The notes below the pieces were generated by a model that was given only the letters and a program-made list of their open reading frames with translations, was not told the origin of the DNA and ran no database searches. 64,000 nucleotides of DNA from Acidobacteriota bacterium (lineage in GTDB: Bacteria; Acidobacteriota; Vicinamibacteria; Vicinamibacterales; JAKQTR01), in assembly GCA_026393755.1 (NCBI GenBank), contig JAPKZO010000028.1, positions 62,001 to 126,000 on the forward strand, written 5' to 3'. Below, one piece after another: positions 54,832-64,000 of the stretch. Positions within the stretch are counted from its first letter, which is position 1. The number at the start of each line of letters is the position of its first letter. The position numbers were made by a program, and so were the translations under genes.

Positions 54832-55494
54832 ATGCGTCATTCCTGGCTCGTCGTCGTCGCACTGTGTTGTGCCGTCGTTCTTGCGGACTGCACGAACAAG
54901 AAGCCGCTGCCGCCCGTCGCCCCATCCGCACAGGGGGCAGCCATGCAGCTGGGACTTGCGGCCGGCAGTTTCGTCGCGCAGGCCGCACAGCCGATGGAAC
55001 TCCGCAAGGAGTCGGCAGTGGGATTTTCCAGAAGCGAATCCGACCTGTTCACCTTCATGGGCAGGCTGCAGATCGCGGAGGCCGAGGCGGCGGGAGTCGC
55101 TTCAGGCATGCTGGATGGCTTTGCTGACCCGAATCCGACGCGGGGATCCCAGCTCATCTCGGATGCGATGAACGACGTGATGGCTCGGCTCGAGGCGAGC
55201 TCGTATCCGGAGTTGCTGTGGGCGTTCAAGGTCGGATTCACGATCGGCCACATGGGCGAGACGGTCAACGTGCTGACGCGGGGCATCCCGCAAGAGGAGC
55301 ACGTCCAGCCGTACGCGACACTGACAACCAGAGACCGGGAGACGCTGCAGGCAGATCTCGACCAGTCGGGCTTGCCGGCCGAACTCTACGACGCAATCCA
55401 GACGGTTCCTGTGGAGATACGGTCTGTCTCGGACTTGTTCGCGATCACCAGGGCCTGCCTGAAGATCAGGGTCATGGCCGCTCAGATGCGGTGA
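54832..55494 (+). CDS. unknown exported lipoprotein-like protein
   Basis: The 220-residue protein begins MRHSWLVVVALCCAVVLADC, a signal peptide with a possible lipidation Cys at position 20 (the Asp before it is unusual). After KKPLPP the rest is predicted mostly helical, with Met/Ala-rich segments (AAMQLGLAAGSFVAQAA, SDAMNDVMARLEAS). I recognise no domain. The strong promoter and good ribosome site show it is a real gene. Its 3' end overlaps the convergent DDAH-like gene by 23 bp. Confidence 0.75.
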   Translation: MRHSWLVVVALCCAVVLADCTNKKPLPPVAPSAQGAAMQLGLAAGSFVAQAAQPMELRKESAVGFSRSESDLFTFMGRLQIAEAEAAGVASGMLDGFADPNPTRGSQLISDAMNDVMARLEASSYPELLWAFKVGFTIGHMGETVNVLTRGIPQEEHVQPYATLTTRDRETLQADLDQSGLPAELYDAIQTVPVEIRSVSDLFAITRACLKIRVMAAQMR

Positions 55495-56254
55495 AGGCAA
55501 AGATCAGGCTGCAGCAGGTGACGGCGCCCTCGGCCTTCTGCAACTCCGACACGTCGACAGGCACGACGGCAATTCCGTGGGCTTCGAGACGATCGCGGGT
55601 GCGCGGGAACGACGATGGGTAGATGACGCGGTCGCCGATAAGCAGACCGTTGGCCGCGTACGGCTCGTCCGGGTCGACGTCAATCACCGTCCACTGGCCA
55701 AATATCGACGCGTCAACCCACTTCGGATTGACGAGTAGCGTCCGATCCGCAACCTGCGTCACGGCCGACTTCAGGTGCAGGCACCCGGCGACCGGCACGG
55801 GAGTCACCGTGTAGCCGCACGGCCAGACAACCGCCCGCAACTGCATGATGCCCGACTGGTTGCTCCGCCCGGAGAGGCCTACGAAGAGCCTGTGGCCCAG
55901 GCGCAGCACATCGCCGCCCTCCACTGTGCCTGGAGCCTCCACGAACCGGATTCGCCGGTATGGCGTCAGCGCCTCGGCGACTGAGAGCGTCTCGCAGCGC
56001 CGCGACGGGACGCCCGGCCTGGTGACGATCGCAATCTCGTCGAGCACGATGGCCGCGTCTTCGACAAAGACCGAATCAGGCATCGCAGGCTGCGAAGGCA
56101 GCGAGATCACCTGGCATCCCTGTGCGGCCAGCGCCTGCTCGTAGGCGCCGTGCTGTGCACGCGCACGGCCCACGTCAATCTGAACGCGCGGCAGGTGCGT
56201 CAGCTCACATCCGCCGATGGCGGCCGAGACCTGCCTGGTTATGGCGACGGGCAC
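55472..56254 (-). CDS. dimethylarginine dimethylaminohydrolase-like enzyme
   Basis: This 260-residue member of the guanidino-modifying superfamily starts at GTG 56254, 4 bp after acs. The substrate-binding acids are in MPDSVFVEDAAIVLDE, and TVEGGDVLRLG is conserved. The catalytic His is in GCLHLKSAV, and the nucleophile is one of the two Cys in GAVTCCSLIF. DDAH hydrolyses methylated arginine to citrulline and methylamine; some relatives act on other guanidines. Its place behind the acetate genes does not explain its role. The C-terminus overlaps the convergent lipoprotein gene. Confidence 0.83.
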   Translation of the reverse strand: MPVAITRQVSAAIGGCELTHLPRVQIDVGRARAQHGAYEQALAAQGCQVISLPSQPAMPDSVFVEDAAIVLDEIAIVTRPGVPSRRCETLSVAEALTPYRRIRFVEAPGTVEGGDVLRLGHRLFVGLSGRSNQSGIMQLRAVVWPCGYTVTPVPVAGCLHLKSAVTQVADRTLLVNPKWVDASIFGQWTVIDVDPDEPYAANGLLIGDRVIYPSSFPRTRDRLEAHGIAVVPVDVSELQKAEGAVTCCSLIFAFTASERP

Positions 56255-56258
56255 GGCC

Positions 56259-58217
56259 TTAAGTATGCTCCTTCTTGTGCTCGTCGATGAGACGCTGGAC
56301 CACGTCCGGCTCGGCCAGCGTCGAAGTGTCGCCCATGCCGTCGTATTCCGATGAGGCGACATTCCGGAGAATGCGACGCATGATCTTTCCGCTCCGCGTC
56401 TTGGGCAGGCCCGAGGCGATATGGATGATGTCGGGCGCGGCAAACCCCCCGATCGCATTGCGCACCTGCTGCTTCAGCGCGCCGACCAGTTGCTCCGGAT
56501 CGCCGTTCTGATACTCGTTGTTGAGCAGTACGTAGCAGTAGATCCCCGTGCCCTTGAGGTCGTGGGGATAACCGACGACGGCCGCTTCCGCCACCGCCTC
56601 GTGCGCCACCAGCGCACTCTCGATTTCGGCCGTCCCGATCCGGTGGCCCGACACGTTCAGCACGTCGTCGATGCGACCGGTGATCCAGTAGTACCCGTCC
56701 TCGTCCCGCTTCACGCCATCGCCGGTGAAGTAGTACCCGGGGTACGTGCTGAAGTAGGTCTGGCGGAACCGCTGATGATCGCCCCAGACCGTCCGCGCCT
56801 GCCCCGGCCACGGCGACGCCAGGCACAGCGCCCCCGAGACGTTATTGCCTTCGAGCGGCTTCGACGTGGTCACGTCCATCACCACCGGCTTGATGCCGAA
56901 GAACGGCAGCGTCGCCGATCCCGGTTTGGTCGGCGTGACGCCCGGCAGCGGCGTAATCAGCGCGCCCCCGGTTTCCGTCTGCCACCAGGTATCCACGATC
57001 GTGCAGCGCTTGTCGCCGCAGACGTCGTGATACCAGCGCCATGTTTCTGGATTGATCGGCTCGCCGACCGTGCCGAGGATACGAAGCGATTCACGCCTGT
57101 ACCGCTTGACCCATGCATCGCCGGCCTGGGCGAGCGCGCGCAGGGCTGTCGGCGCCGTGTAGAGCACATTGACGCCAAGGTCGTCCACCACGCGCCAGTA
57201 GCGGCCCGCGTCGGGATAGAGCGGCGTCGACTCGAACATCACCGTTGTCGCACCGTTGGCCAGCGGCCCGTACACGATGTAACTGTGACCGGTGACCCAT
57301 CCGATGTCTGCAGCGCAGAAGTAGATGTCGCCAGGGTGATAGTCGAAGATCAGCCGGTGCGTAAACGCGGCAAAAACGAGGTACCCGCCGGTCGTGTGCA
57401 TCAGACCCTTGGGTTTGCCCGTGCTGCCAGAGGTGTAGAGCACGAAGAGCGGATCCTCGGCACCCATCCACGCGTTCGTGCAGGTGGAGCGTTGCTTGCG
57501 GCACTCCTCGTCCAGCCAGAAGTCGCGTCCAGCCCTCATCTCCACGTCGCTGTCGGTTCGCCGCGCCACGAGCACGGTCTCGACCAGTGACATGCCCTCG
57601 ATGGCCCTGTCGACGGTCCTCTTGAGCGGCACCTTCTTGCCGCCGCGCAGGCCCTCGTTCGCCGTGATGACGACCTTGCACTTGGCGTCGATGATCCGGT
57701 CGCGCAGCGAGTCGGCCGAAAAACCGCCGAACACCACCGAGTGCACCGCACCGATGCGCGCGCAGGCGAGCATCGTGTACACGAGCTCGGGGATCATCGT
57801 CAGGTACACGCAGACGCGATCGCCCTTCCGGACGCCGTGACTCAGCAGCACGTTGGCGACGCGGCACACGTTGTGCTTCAGTTCGCGGTAGCTGATGTGC
57901 CGGTACACGCCGGGCTCGTCTTCGACCCAGATGATGGCCGTGCGATCACCCAGTTCCGGCAGGTGACGATCGACGCAGTTGAACGACGCGTTCAGGCGGC
58001 CCCCGGAGTACCAGGAGAAGTCGACCTCCTCGTAGTCCGAGTCCAGCACCGATTGCCAGGGGTGGAACCACGTGAGCGCCTTCGCCTGTTCGCCCCAGAA
58101 CCACTCCGGATTGTCGAGTGACAGGCGATAGAGCCGCTGGTACTCCTCCATGCTGCGGATGTAGGCACGCTCGGCGATGTGGGGTTTGACGGGATAGACG
58201 TCCATCTGATCCTTCAT
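56259..58217 (-). CDS. acsA: acetyl-CoA synthetase
   Basis: The 652-residue AMP-forming enzyme begins MKDQMDVYPVKPHIAERAY at ATG 58217, with AAGGAG 6 nt upstream. The P-loop is YTSGSTGKPKG, the adenylate motif is VDTWWQTETGG, and the hinge is ITGRIDDVLNVSGHR. The catalytic, acetylation-controlled Lys is in LPKTRSGKIMRRIL. It turns acetate, CoA and ATP into acetyl-CoA. The uptake gene actP lies 11 bp upstream, so the operon is an acetate-use module. Confidence 0.97.
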   Translation of the reverse strand: MKDQMDVYPVKPHIAERAYIRSMEEYQRLYRLSLDNPEWFWGEQAKALTWFHPWQSVLDSDYEEVDFSWYSGGRLNASFNCVDRHLPELGDRTAIIWVEDEPGVYRHISYRELKHNVCRVANVLLSHGVRKGDRVCVYLTMIPELVYTMLACARIGAVHSVVFGGFSADSLRDRIIDAKCKVVITANEGLRGGKKVPLKRTVDRAIEGMSLVETVLVARRTDSDVEMRAGRDFWLDEECRKQRSTCTNAWMGAEDPLFVLYTSGSTGKPKGLMHTTGGYLVFAAFTHRLIFDYHPGDIYFCAADIGWVTGHSYIVYGPLANGATTVMFESTPLYPDAGRYWRVVDDLGVNVLYTAPTALRALAQAGDAWVKRYRRESLRILGTVGEPINPETWRWYHDVCGDKRCTIVDTWWQTETGGALITPLPGVTPTKPGSATLPFFGIKPVVMDVTTSKPLEGNNVSGALCLASPWPGQARTVWGDHQRFRQTYFSTYPGYYFTGDGVKRDEDGYYWITGRIDDVLNVSGHRIGTAEIESALVAHEAVAEAAVVGYPHDLKGTGIYCYVLLNNEYQNGDPEQLVGALKQQVRNAIGGFAAPDIIHIASGLPKTRSGKIMRRILRNVASSEYDGMGDTSTLAEPDVVQRLIDEHKKEHT

Positions 58218-58228
58218 GGGGGACTCCT

Positions 58229-59767
58229 TCACTCTGCGCCAATACCCAGGTACGCGCGCAGTTTCTGTGCGGCAAACGCCGTCTCGGCGCCCTCCTCCCT
58301 CGTCAGCAGCGACACGAGGATGGCGACGGCAAACGCAGTGGTCATCGAGACAATCGCCGGATTCCGGAGTGGGAAGTACGCTGTCGTGTGCTTGAGCACG
58401 TCGATCTGGATCGTCGGGCTCAAGACGATGAGCAGTACCGCGAGGATCGAGCCCGTGACGATCGAGGCCACCGCTCCGGCCGTCGTAAACCGGCGCCAGA
58501 TGATCGACAGCAGCAGCGCCGGGACGTTCGCGCTGCAGGCAATGGCAAAGGCGAGGCCAACCAGGTACGCGACGTTCTGCCCTTTGAAGACCACGCCCAG
58601 CAGCACGGCGATGACGCCGAAGATCACGGTGGACCAGCGTGCCACCCGCGCCTGCCCCTGCTCGGTCGCCTTGCCCTTCTTGACGACGTGCACGTAGATG
58701 TCATGCGAGAGGGCTGACGCACCGGCCAGGGCGAGTCCAGCCACGACCGCGAGAATCGTGGCGAATGCCACCGCCGCGATGAAGCCGAGAAACGGCGTGC
58801 CGGCCATGCTCTCGGCGAGCAGCAGCGCGGCCATGTTTCCGCCCGTGTCGACCTGGGCGATCAGCTTCCGGCCGACCAGCGCAGCGGCGCCGAAGCCGAC
58901 AATCGGGATGATGATGTAGAAGTAGCCGATGAACCCTGTGGCGTACAGCACCGACGTGCGCGCGGTCTTCGCGTCAGGCACGGTGTAGAACCGCATCAGA
59001 ATGTGCGGCAGCCCGAAAAGACCGAGCATCAGGGCGATTCCCAGCGAGACCGTATCCCACGGATTCGACACCTGGCCGCCAGGCTCAAGCGCGGCCTGCC
59101 CGTAGCGGGACACGACGGCAGAGTAGAGGTGGCCCGGGTTGAAGCTGAACTGCGACAGAACCATGACGGTGAGAATCGTCACACCGCCGAGCAGGACCAC
59201 GGCCTTGATGATCTGAACCCAGGTGGTGGCGATCGTGCCGCCGAACAGCACGTACGCCAGCATGATCACGCCGACGATGACCAGGGCCGACTCGTACGAG
59301 ATGCCGAACATCAACTGGATCAGGTTGCCGGACCCGACTATCTGGGCGACCGCATAGAACAACACGGTCAGGACGCCGCCGATGGCAGACGCGACGCGGA
59401 CGGGCGCCTGCTTGAGCCGAAAGGCCAGGAGGTCAGCGAAGGTGTACATGCCGAGATTGCGCAAGGGCTCAGCAACCAGGAACATCAGCGCCGGCCATCC
59501 GACCAGCCAGCCGGTCGCGTAGATCATGCCGTCATAGCCCTGGAGGGCCACCATGCCGGCAATACCGAGAAACGACGCGGCGCTCATGTAATCACCCGCC
59601 AACGCCAGGCCGTTCTGCAGCGCGCTCATGGTGCCGCGGGGCGCCCCGATCTCCTGGCTGCCGCGCGTGCGCCTTGCGGCCCAGTACGTAATCGCCAGGG
59701 TAATGACGCTGATGACCAGGAAAAACGCGATAGCTCCGGTCGTGGGGGTGCCGAGGGTCGTCTGCAT
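58229..59767 (-). CDS. actP: cation/acetate symporter ActP
   Basis: This 512-residue sodium:solute symporter has about thirteen helices. ALAGDYMSAASFLGIAGMVALQGYDGMIYATGW, read in parts, is the ActP signature, and GLPHILMRFYTVPDAKTARTS is the SSS family loop. It imports acetate and other short acids with Na+ or H+. ATG 59767 has GGAG about 9 nt before it. The small DUF485 gene upstream and acs downstream match the yjcH-actP-acs set of enterobacteria. Confidence 0.96.
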   Translation of the reverse strand: MQTTLGTPTTGAIAFFLVISVITLAITYWAARRTRGSQEIGAPRGTMSALQNGLALAGDYMSAASFLGIAGMVALQGYDGMIYATGWLVGWPALMFLVAEPLRNLGMYTFADLLAFRLKQAPVRVASAIGGVLTVLFYAVAQIVGSGNLIQLMFGISYESALVIVGVIMLAYVLFGGTIATTWVQIIKAVVLLGGVTILTVMVLSQFSFNPGHLYSAVVSRYGQAALEPGGQVSNPWDTVSLGIALMLGLFGLPHILMRFYTVPDAKTARTSVLYATGFIGYFYIIIPIVGFGAAALVGRKLIAQVDTGGNMAALLLAESMAGTPFLGFIAAVAFATILAVVAGLALAGASALSHDIYVHVVKKGKATEQGQARVARWSTVIFGVIAVLLGVVFKGQNVAYLVGLAFAIACSANVPALLLSIIWRRFTTAGAVASIVTGSILAVLLIVLSPTIQIDVLKHTTAYFPLRNPAIVSMTTAFAVAILVSLLTREEGAETAFAAQKLRAYLGIGAE

Positions 59768-59830
59768 CTCCTGCGTCTCCAGCCGGATCCGGGTATGGCG
59801 CGAAGAATCGAACGGTGCTTGGAACCGTCT

Positions 59831-60130
59831 TTAACGAAACTTCCGCTTCAGATCATTGACGTCGGGATCGTGCACCCTGTTGGCCCACACCACGTAGATG
59901 GCCGTCAGCACCCACGACAGCACGATGACGGCCACGCCGATCGGAATCCCGAGCGTCGTCACCTCGCCGACCTTCTGCGCCATCAAGGGCTTGTTCACCG
60001 CGATGAGCACGATGTAGCCGTAGTAGATCGCAAACAGCGCACTGGTCAGGATGACCGAACATATCCATCGCCTTGCGATCATGCGCTTGAACTCCGGTGA
60101 GTCCAGAATCTGGCGGGCGGTCTGTTTCAT
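59831..60130 (-). CDS. DUF485 small membrane protein (YjcH-like)
   Basis: The 99-residue protein begins MKQTARQILDSPEFKRMIARR at ATG 60130, preceded by GGAGG at 5-nt spacing. Two helices, about 22-45 and 58-82, make it an inner-membrane protein. The family nearly always precedes actP and is presumed to assist the symporter; its biochemical role is not known. The gap to actP is 63 bp. Confidence 0.92.
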   Translation of the reverse strand: MKQTARQILDSPEFKRMIARRWICSVILTSALFAIYYGYIVLIAVNKPLMAQKVGEVTTLGIPIGVAVIVLSWVLTAIYVVWANRVHDPDVNDLKRKFR

Positions 60131-60172
60131 TCCGGCCTCCGATCGTTCGTGCACGTCCCGACGCATCATCAT

Positions 60173-63100
60173 CTATTTCAACGTGATCTGCACCAGTCCC
60201 GCCTGTTTCAGTTTCGCGTTCAACGCCGGCAGATCGGCAGTCCTGATTCGATTCCACTGCGCCAGCAACTGGGCGAGCGAATCAGCCAGCCTGCGCGCCA
60301 CAGCCGCATTCTGAGTGGGCGGAGCGGCATCAGCTTCCTGAAGCAGACCGAACATCTGCGTCAGTTCGCCACTGATCCGTCCCAGATCATTGGTCGCCGC
60401 CGTTGCGGCGCGCCCGGCGCGCCGTCCAGTCGTCTGGCCGCCGAGCACAGCCAGTCTCTGATCAAGCACCGCGATCGATTCCGCCACCGGTCCGGCGCCA
60501 GCCTTCGCCTTCACCGCGTCAAGCTGCGCCCTGACCGCCGCGATCTCGGTCGACGCCGCAGCCGATGTCGCGATGCCGTCGTACATCTGCATGGACAACG
60601 CGAATTGCTGCTGCAATCCCGCGAGCGATGTCCTGACACGCGGGTCCATCTTCACGGTTAGCGGCTGCTTCAGGCTCCGGCCAGCAACAGTCAACCTCAC
60701 CGTGTACACGCCTGGCAGCACGAATGGCCCCCGCGGCTCGCGCGGCGTGTTCCAGAAGATGGCGGAGATCGGATACTCGAACTCAGTGACCGCCGGCGCG
60801 GCGTATCGCACGTCCCACACGAACCGATGCAGCCCGGCCACTGCCGACAGCACCTGGGGCGGCCGGATCCAGTAGTCGGGAATGTTGCGCCCCTCAATCG
60901 GCGGCTCCGGTATCTCGTCGCTCGAGTACGCCCTCACGATCTTGCCGGCGCTATCGAGAATCTCCAGCGTCACCCGTCCGGCCGCAGCCGTCTTCAGGTA
61001 GTAGTTGATGACGGCACCATCGGGCGGGTTCTGCCCCGCCGGTTCGTCGGGCGGTAACGGCGTGTCGGTGTTCTTGTTCCAGCGGAATCGCCACGCGTCC
61101 TGCGGCTTGAACAAGTGAACATCGGACGCCATCACCTGCTCGCTGATCTGCCGCAGAGGCGTAATGTCGTCGAGAATCCAGAATCCCCGGCCGTGCGTGG
61201 CCACAACGAGGTCGTCACCCTTCACTACCAGGTCGCGTACGGAGGAGGCCGGCATGTTCAGGCGCAGCGACCGCCAGTGGTCGCCGTCATCAAACGACAC
61301 GTAGACCGCCTGCTCGGTGCCCGCAAACAGCAGCCCCTTTCGCTTCGGATCCTCGCGCACGACACGGACGATACCGCCATCTGGAATGCCGGTGGTGATG
61401 TGCGCCCACGTCCTGCCGCCATCGTGCGTGCGATAGATGTGGGGACGCGTGTCGTCGAGCCGCATCGTGTCGATGGCAGCGTACGCCGTCAGTTGGTCGA
61501 CGTGCGAGGCGTCCATGATTGACACTTTCGCCCACGGCTTCAAGTCCGGTGGCGTCACGTCCTTCCAGGTGAGGCCCCCATCCGCCGTCGTGTGGATCAG
61601 GCCATCGTCTGTGCCCACCCAGATCCGGCCGAGCCTCAGCGGCGAGGGCGCGATCGTATAGATGACACCCCGTTGGGCTACCGCCGCCTGGGCGTCAGTC
61701 CGGTACTTGCCGACGTTGGCAGGCACTTCCCATGTCTTGCGCGTGAGATCCGGGCTGACGCTTGTCCAGTTCTGGCCCCCGTCGAGCGTCTTCCACAGCG
61801 TGTTCGAGGCGAAGAACAACACATGCGGATCGGCCTGAGAAAACACGACCGGAGCCGTCCGTACGGTGCGGTAGCCGTCGCCACGAAGCGGCTTCGGGCC
61901 GACGTTCTGCACCTGTCCGGTGCGCCGGTCGTAGCGCGTCAGCTTGCCACCGTAGACGATGTCGGCATTCAGGGGGTCGGGCACGGCGTAGCCGTACTCT
62001 TCCACACCCACTGGATGCCATTCGCGAAACGTGATCTGCCCGTCATCGCCGCGGCTCTGCACACAGGCGGATCCGCTATCCTGCTGGCCGCCGCACACGC
62101 GATACGGAAAGCTGTTGTCCGTGTTGACGTGGAACATCTGCGCCGTCGGCTGGGTGTACCAACTGCTCCAGCTCGCACCGCCGTTCACCGTGATGACGGC
62201 CCCCTGGTCCACGGTGAGCGCCATGATGTCGGGGTTGTCCGGGTTGATCCAGATGCGCTGATAGTCGTCGCCGCCGGGCGCGCCTCGAATGCCGGCGAAC
62301 GTCTTCCCGCCGTCGATCGACTTCCACGTCACGATCGTCGGGACAAAGACGATGTCGGGGTTGCGCGGGTTGACGCGAACATCGGTAGCATCCGATGGCC
62401 GTGCCACGACGCGCTGGTCGTTGCACACCAGGTACCAGCTTTCGCCGGCATCATCCGACCGGTAGAAACCGCTCTGACGCGCCTCGACCACCGCGTACAG
62501 CCGGCGGGGATCGCTCGGCGCGACGGTAATGCCGATCCGCCCGAGCCCGTCCGCGTTGGACGGAAGGCCCTTGGTGAGCGGCTTCCACGTGTTTCCGCCA
62601 TCGGTCGACTTGAACAGCCCGCCGCCAGGGCCGCGCCATTCGGCGTTTTCCCACGGCCCGAGCCGTGATTCCCACAGCACGGCATAGACGGTGTCGGGGT
62701 TGGCGGGATCGAAGGCCAGATCGACACCTCCCGTGTTCTCGTCCTTGTAGAGCACTTTCTGAAATGTGGCGCCGCCATCGAGCGAACGGAAGATGCCTCG
62801 CTCTTCGTTCGGGCCGTAAGGATGGCCCAGCACGGCGACGAACAGCCGGTTCTGGTCGCGTGGGTCGACGATGATCTGCGGAATCTGCTGGCCGTCTCGC
62901 AGGCCCAGATGCGTCCACGTCCTTCCGCCGTCGTTGGATCGATAGAAGCCGTCGCCGGTGGACAGGTCGGGGCGCTGCATGCCCTCGCCGCTGCCGACGT
63001 AGATCCGGTTCGGGTTCGAGGGCGCCACCGCGATGGCGCCCACCGATCCGGTCGGCTGGTCATCGAACATCGATTGCCACGTCCGTCCGAAGTCGGTTGT

Positions 63101-63346
63101 TCTCCACACACCGCCGTTCACCGGGCCTATGTAGAACGTGCCCGGCTGGGACGGAACGCCCGACAGCGCCTTGGTGCGCCCGCCGCGGAAGGGGCCGATG
63201 TGACGCCAGCGGATCTCGCTGAACAAGCCTGGCGCAAACGGCACATCGGCCACGGGGGGGAGTAAGGCGGTCGGCGTCGCGGCTGCCAAGACACACGCCA
63301 TCGCCGCAACGGTTGACAGCCACACGACACACCGCTCTGAACGCAT
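60173..63346 (-). CDS. BNR/sortilin-type beta-propeller exported protein
   Basis: The 1057-residue protein begins MRSERCVVWLSTVAAMACVL at ATG 63346, after GGGAGAAG. A signal peptide is followed by about 650 residues of propeller blades with Asp-box motifs such as STDGGNTWKP, SNDGGRTWTH, TADGGLTWKD and THDGGRTWAH, as in sialidase and VPS10/sortilin propellers. The last 300 residues hold a beta-sandwich (LPGVYTVRLTVAGRSLKQPLTV) and a helical tail of about 120 residues. Proteins of this layout are abundant in Acidobacteriota and Bacteroidota. They probably bind or process glycans or peptides outside the cell; no catalytic residue can be assigned. Confidence 0.87.
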   Translation of the reverse strand: MRSERCVVWLSTVAAMACVLAAATPTALLPPVADVPFAPGLFSEIRWRHIGPFRGGRTKALSGVPSQPGTFYIGPVNGGVWRTTDFGRTWQSMFDDQPTGSVGAIAVAPSNPNRIYVGSGEGMQRPDLSTGDGFYRSNDGGRTWTHLGLRDGQQIPQIIVDPRDQNRLFVAVLGHPYGPNEERGIFRSLDGGATFQKVLYKDENTGGVDLAFDPANPDTVYAVLWESRLGPWENAEWRGPGGGLFKSTDGGNTWKPLTKGLPSNADGLGRIGITVAPSDPRRLYAVVEARQSGFYRSDDAGESWYLVCNDQRVVARPSDATDVRVNPRNPDIVFVPTIVTWKSIDGGKTFAGIRGAPGGDDYQRIWINPDNPDIMALTVDQGAVITVNGGASWSSWYTQPTAQMFHVNTDNSFPYRVCGGQQDSGSACVQSRGDDGQITFREWHPVGVEEYGYAVPDPLNADIVYGGKLTRYDRRTGQVQNVGPKPLRGDGYRTVRTAPVVFSQADPHVLFFASNTLWKTLDGGQNWTSVSPDLTRKTWEVPANVGKYRTDAQAAVAQRGVIYTIAPSPLRLGRIWVGTDDGLIHTTADGGLTWKDVTPPDLKPWAKVSIMDASHVDQLTAYAAIDTMRLDDTRPHIYRTHDGGRTWAHITTGIPDGGIVRVVREDPKRKGLLFAGTEQAVYVSFDDGDHWRSLRLNMPASSVRDLVVKGDDLVVATHGRGFWILDDITPLRQISEQVMASDVHLFKPQDAWRFRWNKNTDTPLPPDEPAGQNPPDGAVINYYLKTAAAGRVTLEILDSAGKIVRAYSSDEIPEPPIEGRNIPDYWIRPPQVLSAVAGLHRFVWDVRYAAPAVTEFEYPISAIFWNTPREPRGPFVLPGVYTVRLTVAGRSLKQPLTVKMDPRVRTSLAGLQQQFALSMQMYDGIATSAAASTEIAAVRAQLDAVKAKAGAGPVAESIAVLDQRLAVLGGQTTGRRAGRAATAATNDLGRISGELTQMFGLLQEADAAPPTQNAAVARRLADSLAQLLAQWNRIRTADLPALNAKLKQAGLVQITLK

Positions 63347-63469
63347 GTTTCTTCTCCCGCCTGGGGCTGCGTGTTGGTTCACTACTGCCCAGCCTGAGTC
63401 TGGCGCCAGTGTAGCGCAGTCACTGATTTCGGTGGACCCAGTGGCTCCCCTCGCTGAAGAGGAGATTGG

Positions 63470-64000
63470 TCAGGACAACAGCGCGCGGAGAGCGCGTAGG
63501 CCATCGGCCAGCAAGTCCGGGGGATCCGTGTCCGCGAACGCCGCCTCGGCCGCGGCGCGTTCCCTGGCCAGCGTCAGGGGCAGCAGCGGGTCGATCCGGC
63601 TCTTCGCCTCGGCTGTCTCTTTCAACTGCGCCACGGCTTTCTGCATCTGATCCGGATCGAGGACGGCGACCGGCGTGCGGCAGAACCGGCAGGCCGCATC
63701 CTGTCCGAGATCGATCGGCGCGCCGCAGTTGGCGCAATTGATCTGCTTGATCCGGCGCCGCAGGTCGTTCACTTCGTCGGCGTTCAACACGCGCACGAAG
63801 CTCCTGGCCCGAAGAAACTGGTAGTACGTCATGATGCGGCCGTGCCCGGCCGGGCAGCGGAAGTAGGTAAAGCGCGTCGCCCGCTGCATGTCGTGAGTGT
63901 CCTCGAGCGGCGTCGCGCAGCGCGGGCACCGCAACGTGGCCGCCAGCGTAGTACGCGGAGCGTTCTGCTCGGTCGCAATCGCCGCCAGCAGATCGAGCGT
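63470..64000 (-). CDS. zinc-ribbon protein (5' end outside the window)
   Basis: The reading frame is open to the right edge, so the N-terminus is missing; at least 176 residues are seen. Two zinc-binding modules are visible: CPRC paired with FRCPAGHGR, and CANC paired with CRFC. A helical tail (MQKAVAQLKETAEAKSR) with many Ala/Arg/Glu ends in DGLRALRALLS. The residues upstream of the first knuckle (LDLLAAIATEQNAPRT) show that the gene continues. I do not recognise a family; it may be a structural or DNA/RNA-binding zinc protein. Confidence 0.8.
   Translation of the reverse strand, partial: TLDLLAAIATEQNAPRTTLAATLRCPRCATPLEDTHDMQRATRFTYFRCPAGHGRIMTYYQFLRARSFVRVLNADEVNDLRRRIKQINCANCGAPIDLGQDAACRFCRTPVAVLDPDQMQKAVAQLKETAEAKSRIDPLLPLTLARERAAAEAAFADTDPPDLLADGLRALRALLS

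Noticed and set aside
60131-60172. Upstream extension of the DUF485 gene
   Set aside because: ATG 60130 has GGAGG at 5 nt and starts the family-like MKQTARQIL; the extra residues match nothing.

Overview
This is a GC-rich (about 65%) bacterial chromosome segment with tightly packed genes. Gene content suggests an acidobacterium, possibly of the Vicinamibacteria type: two S9 peptidases, a very large BNR/sortilin-type propeller protein, OprO/P-type porins and short interspersed GC palindromes. That placement is an inference from family content, not from a marker gene. I saw no rRNA, tRNA, CRISPR array, transposase or phage gene.

Layout. 1-1904 (-): the 5' part of a lipoyl E2 gene and its partner dihydrolipoyl dehydrogenase. 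2197-8803 (+): the most unusual locus. It holds an NtrC-type sigma-54 activator, a radical SAM/SPASM enzyme, a 29-codon gene missed by ordinary ORF thresholds (residues 14-25 IDFCPWMICVPP), an extracytoplasmic oligopeptide-binding lipoprotein and a membrane histidine kinase. The last four genes overlap one another. A near-consensus -24/-12 promoter sits just before the enzyme gene, and two TTGCA-type palindromes lie about 200 bp upstream of it. I read this as a ribosomally made, radical-SAM-modified peptide with its own sensory and transcriptional circuit. 8876-13058: HU-like protein, QueF, hemerythrin, cyclophilin and an S9 peptidase. 13217-19235 (+): a SNF2 helicase plus N6-adenine methylase pair resembling the class 1 DISARM accessory genes. 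It is preceded by the same kind of palindrome pair, at the same 34-bp spacing, as the peptide locus. 19464-19928: bacterioferritin.

20027-29255 (-): a long histidine operon, hisI-G-D-C-B-H-F-A, followed by a HAD-IB phosphatase (probable histidinol-phosphatase), a PanE-like reductase, a TauE/SafE exporter and a DUF1634 membrane protein. It is headed by a complete attenuator: a 25-codon leader with five consecutive His codons, an antiterminator pairing and a terminator ending in TTTTGCTTTT. hisE is absent here.

29400-46047: an AstE-like M14 enzyme, then a phosphate block. phoB-phoR (+) converges on phoU-pstB-pstA-pstC-pstS and an OprP-like porin (-). pstS and the porin share an 11-bp-period TTWACC/KTAACA box at equal distance from -10-like elements. 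A second porin lies behind an M14 carboxypeptidase, then come a divergent glutamine synthetase and a YdcF/DUF218 protein.

46210-64000: a tungsten aldehyde oxidoreductase with a ThiS/MoaD-like partner, a NarL-type two-component pair, a peroxiredoxin, a large S9 peptidase, rubrerythrin, an unknown lipoprotein, the acetate module DUF485-actP-acs followed by a DDAH-like hydrolase, the BNR propeller protein and a zinc-ribbon gene running off the window. No gene-free stretch exceeds 300 bases.
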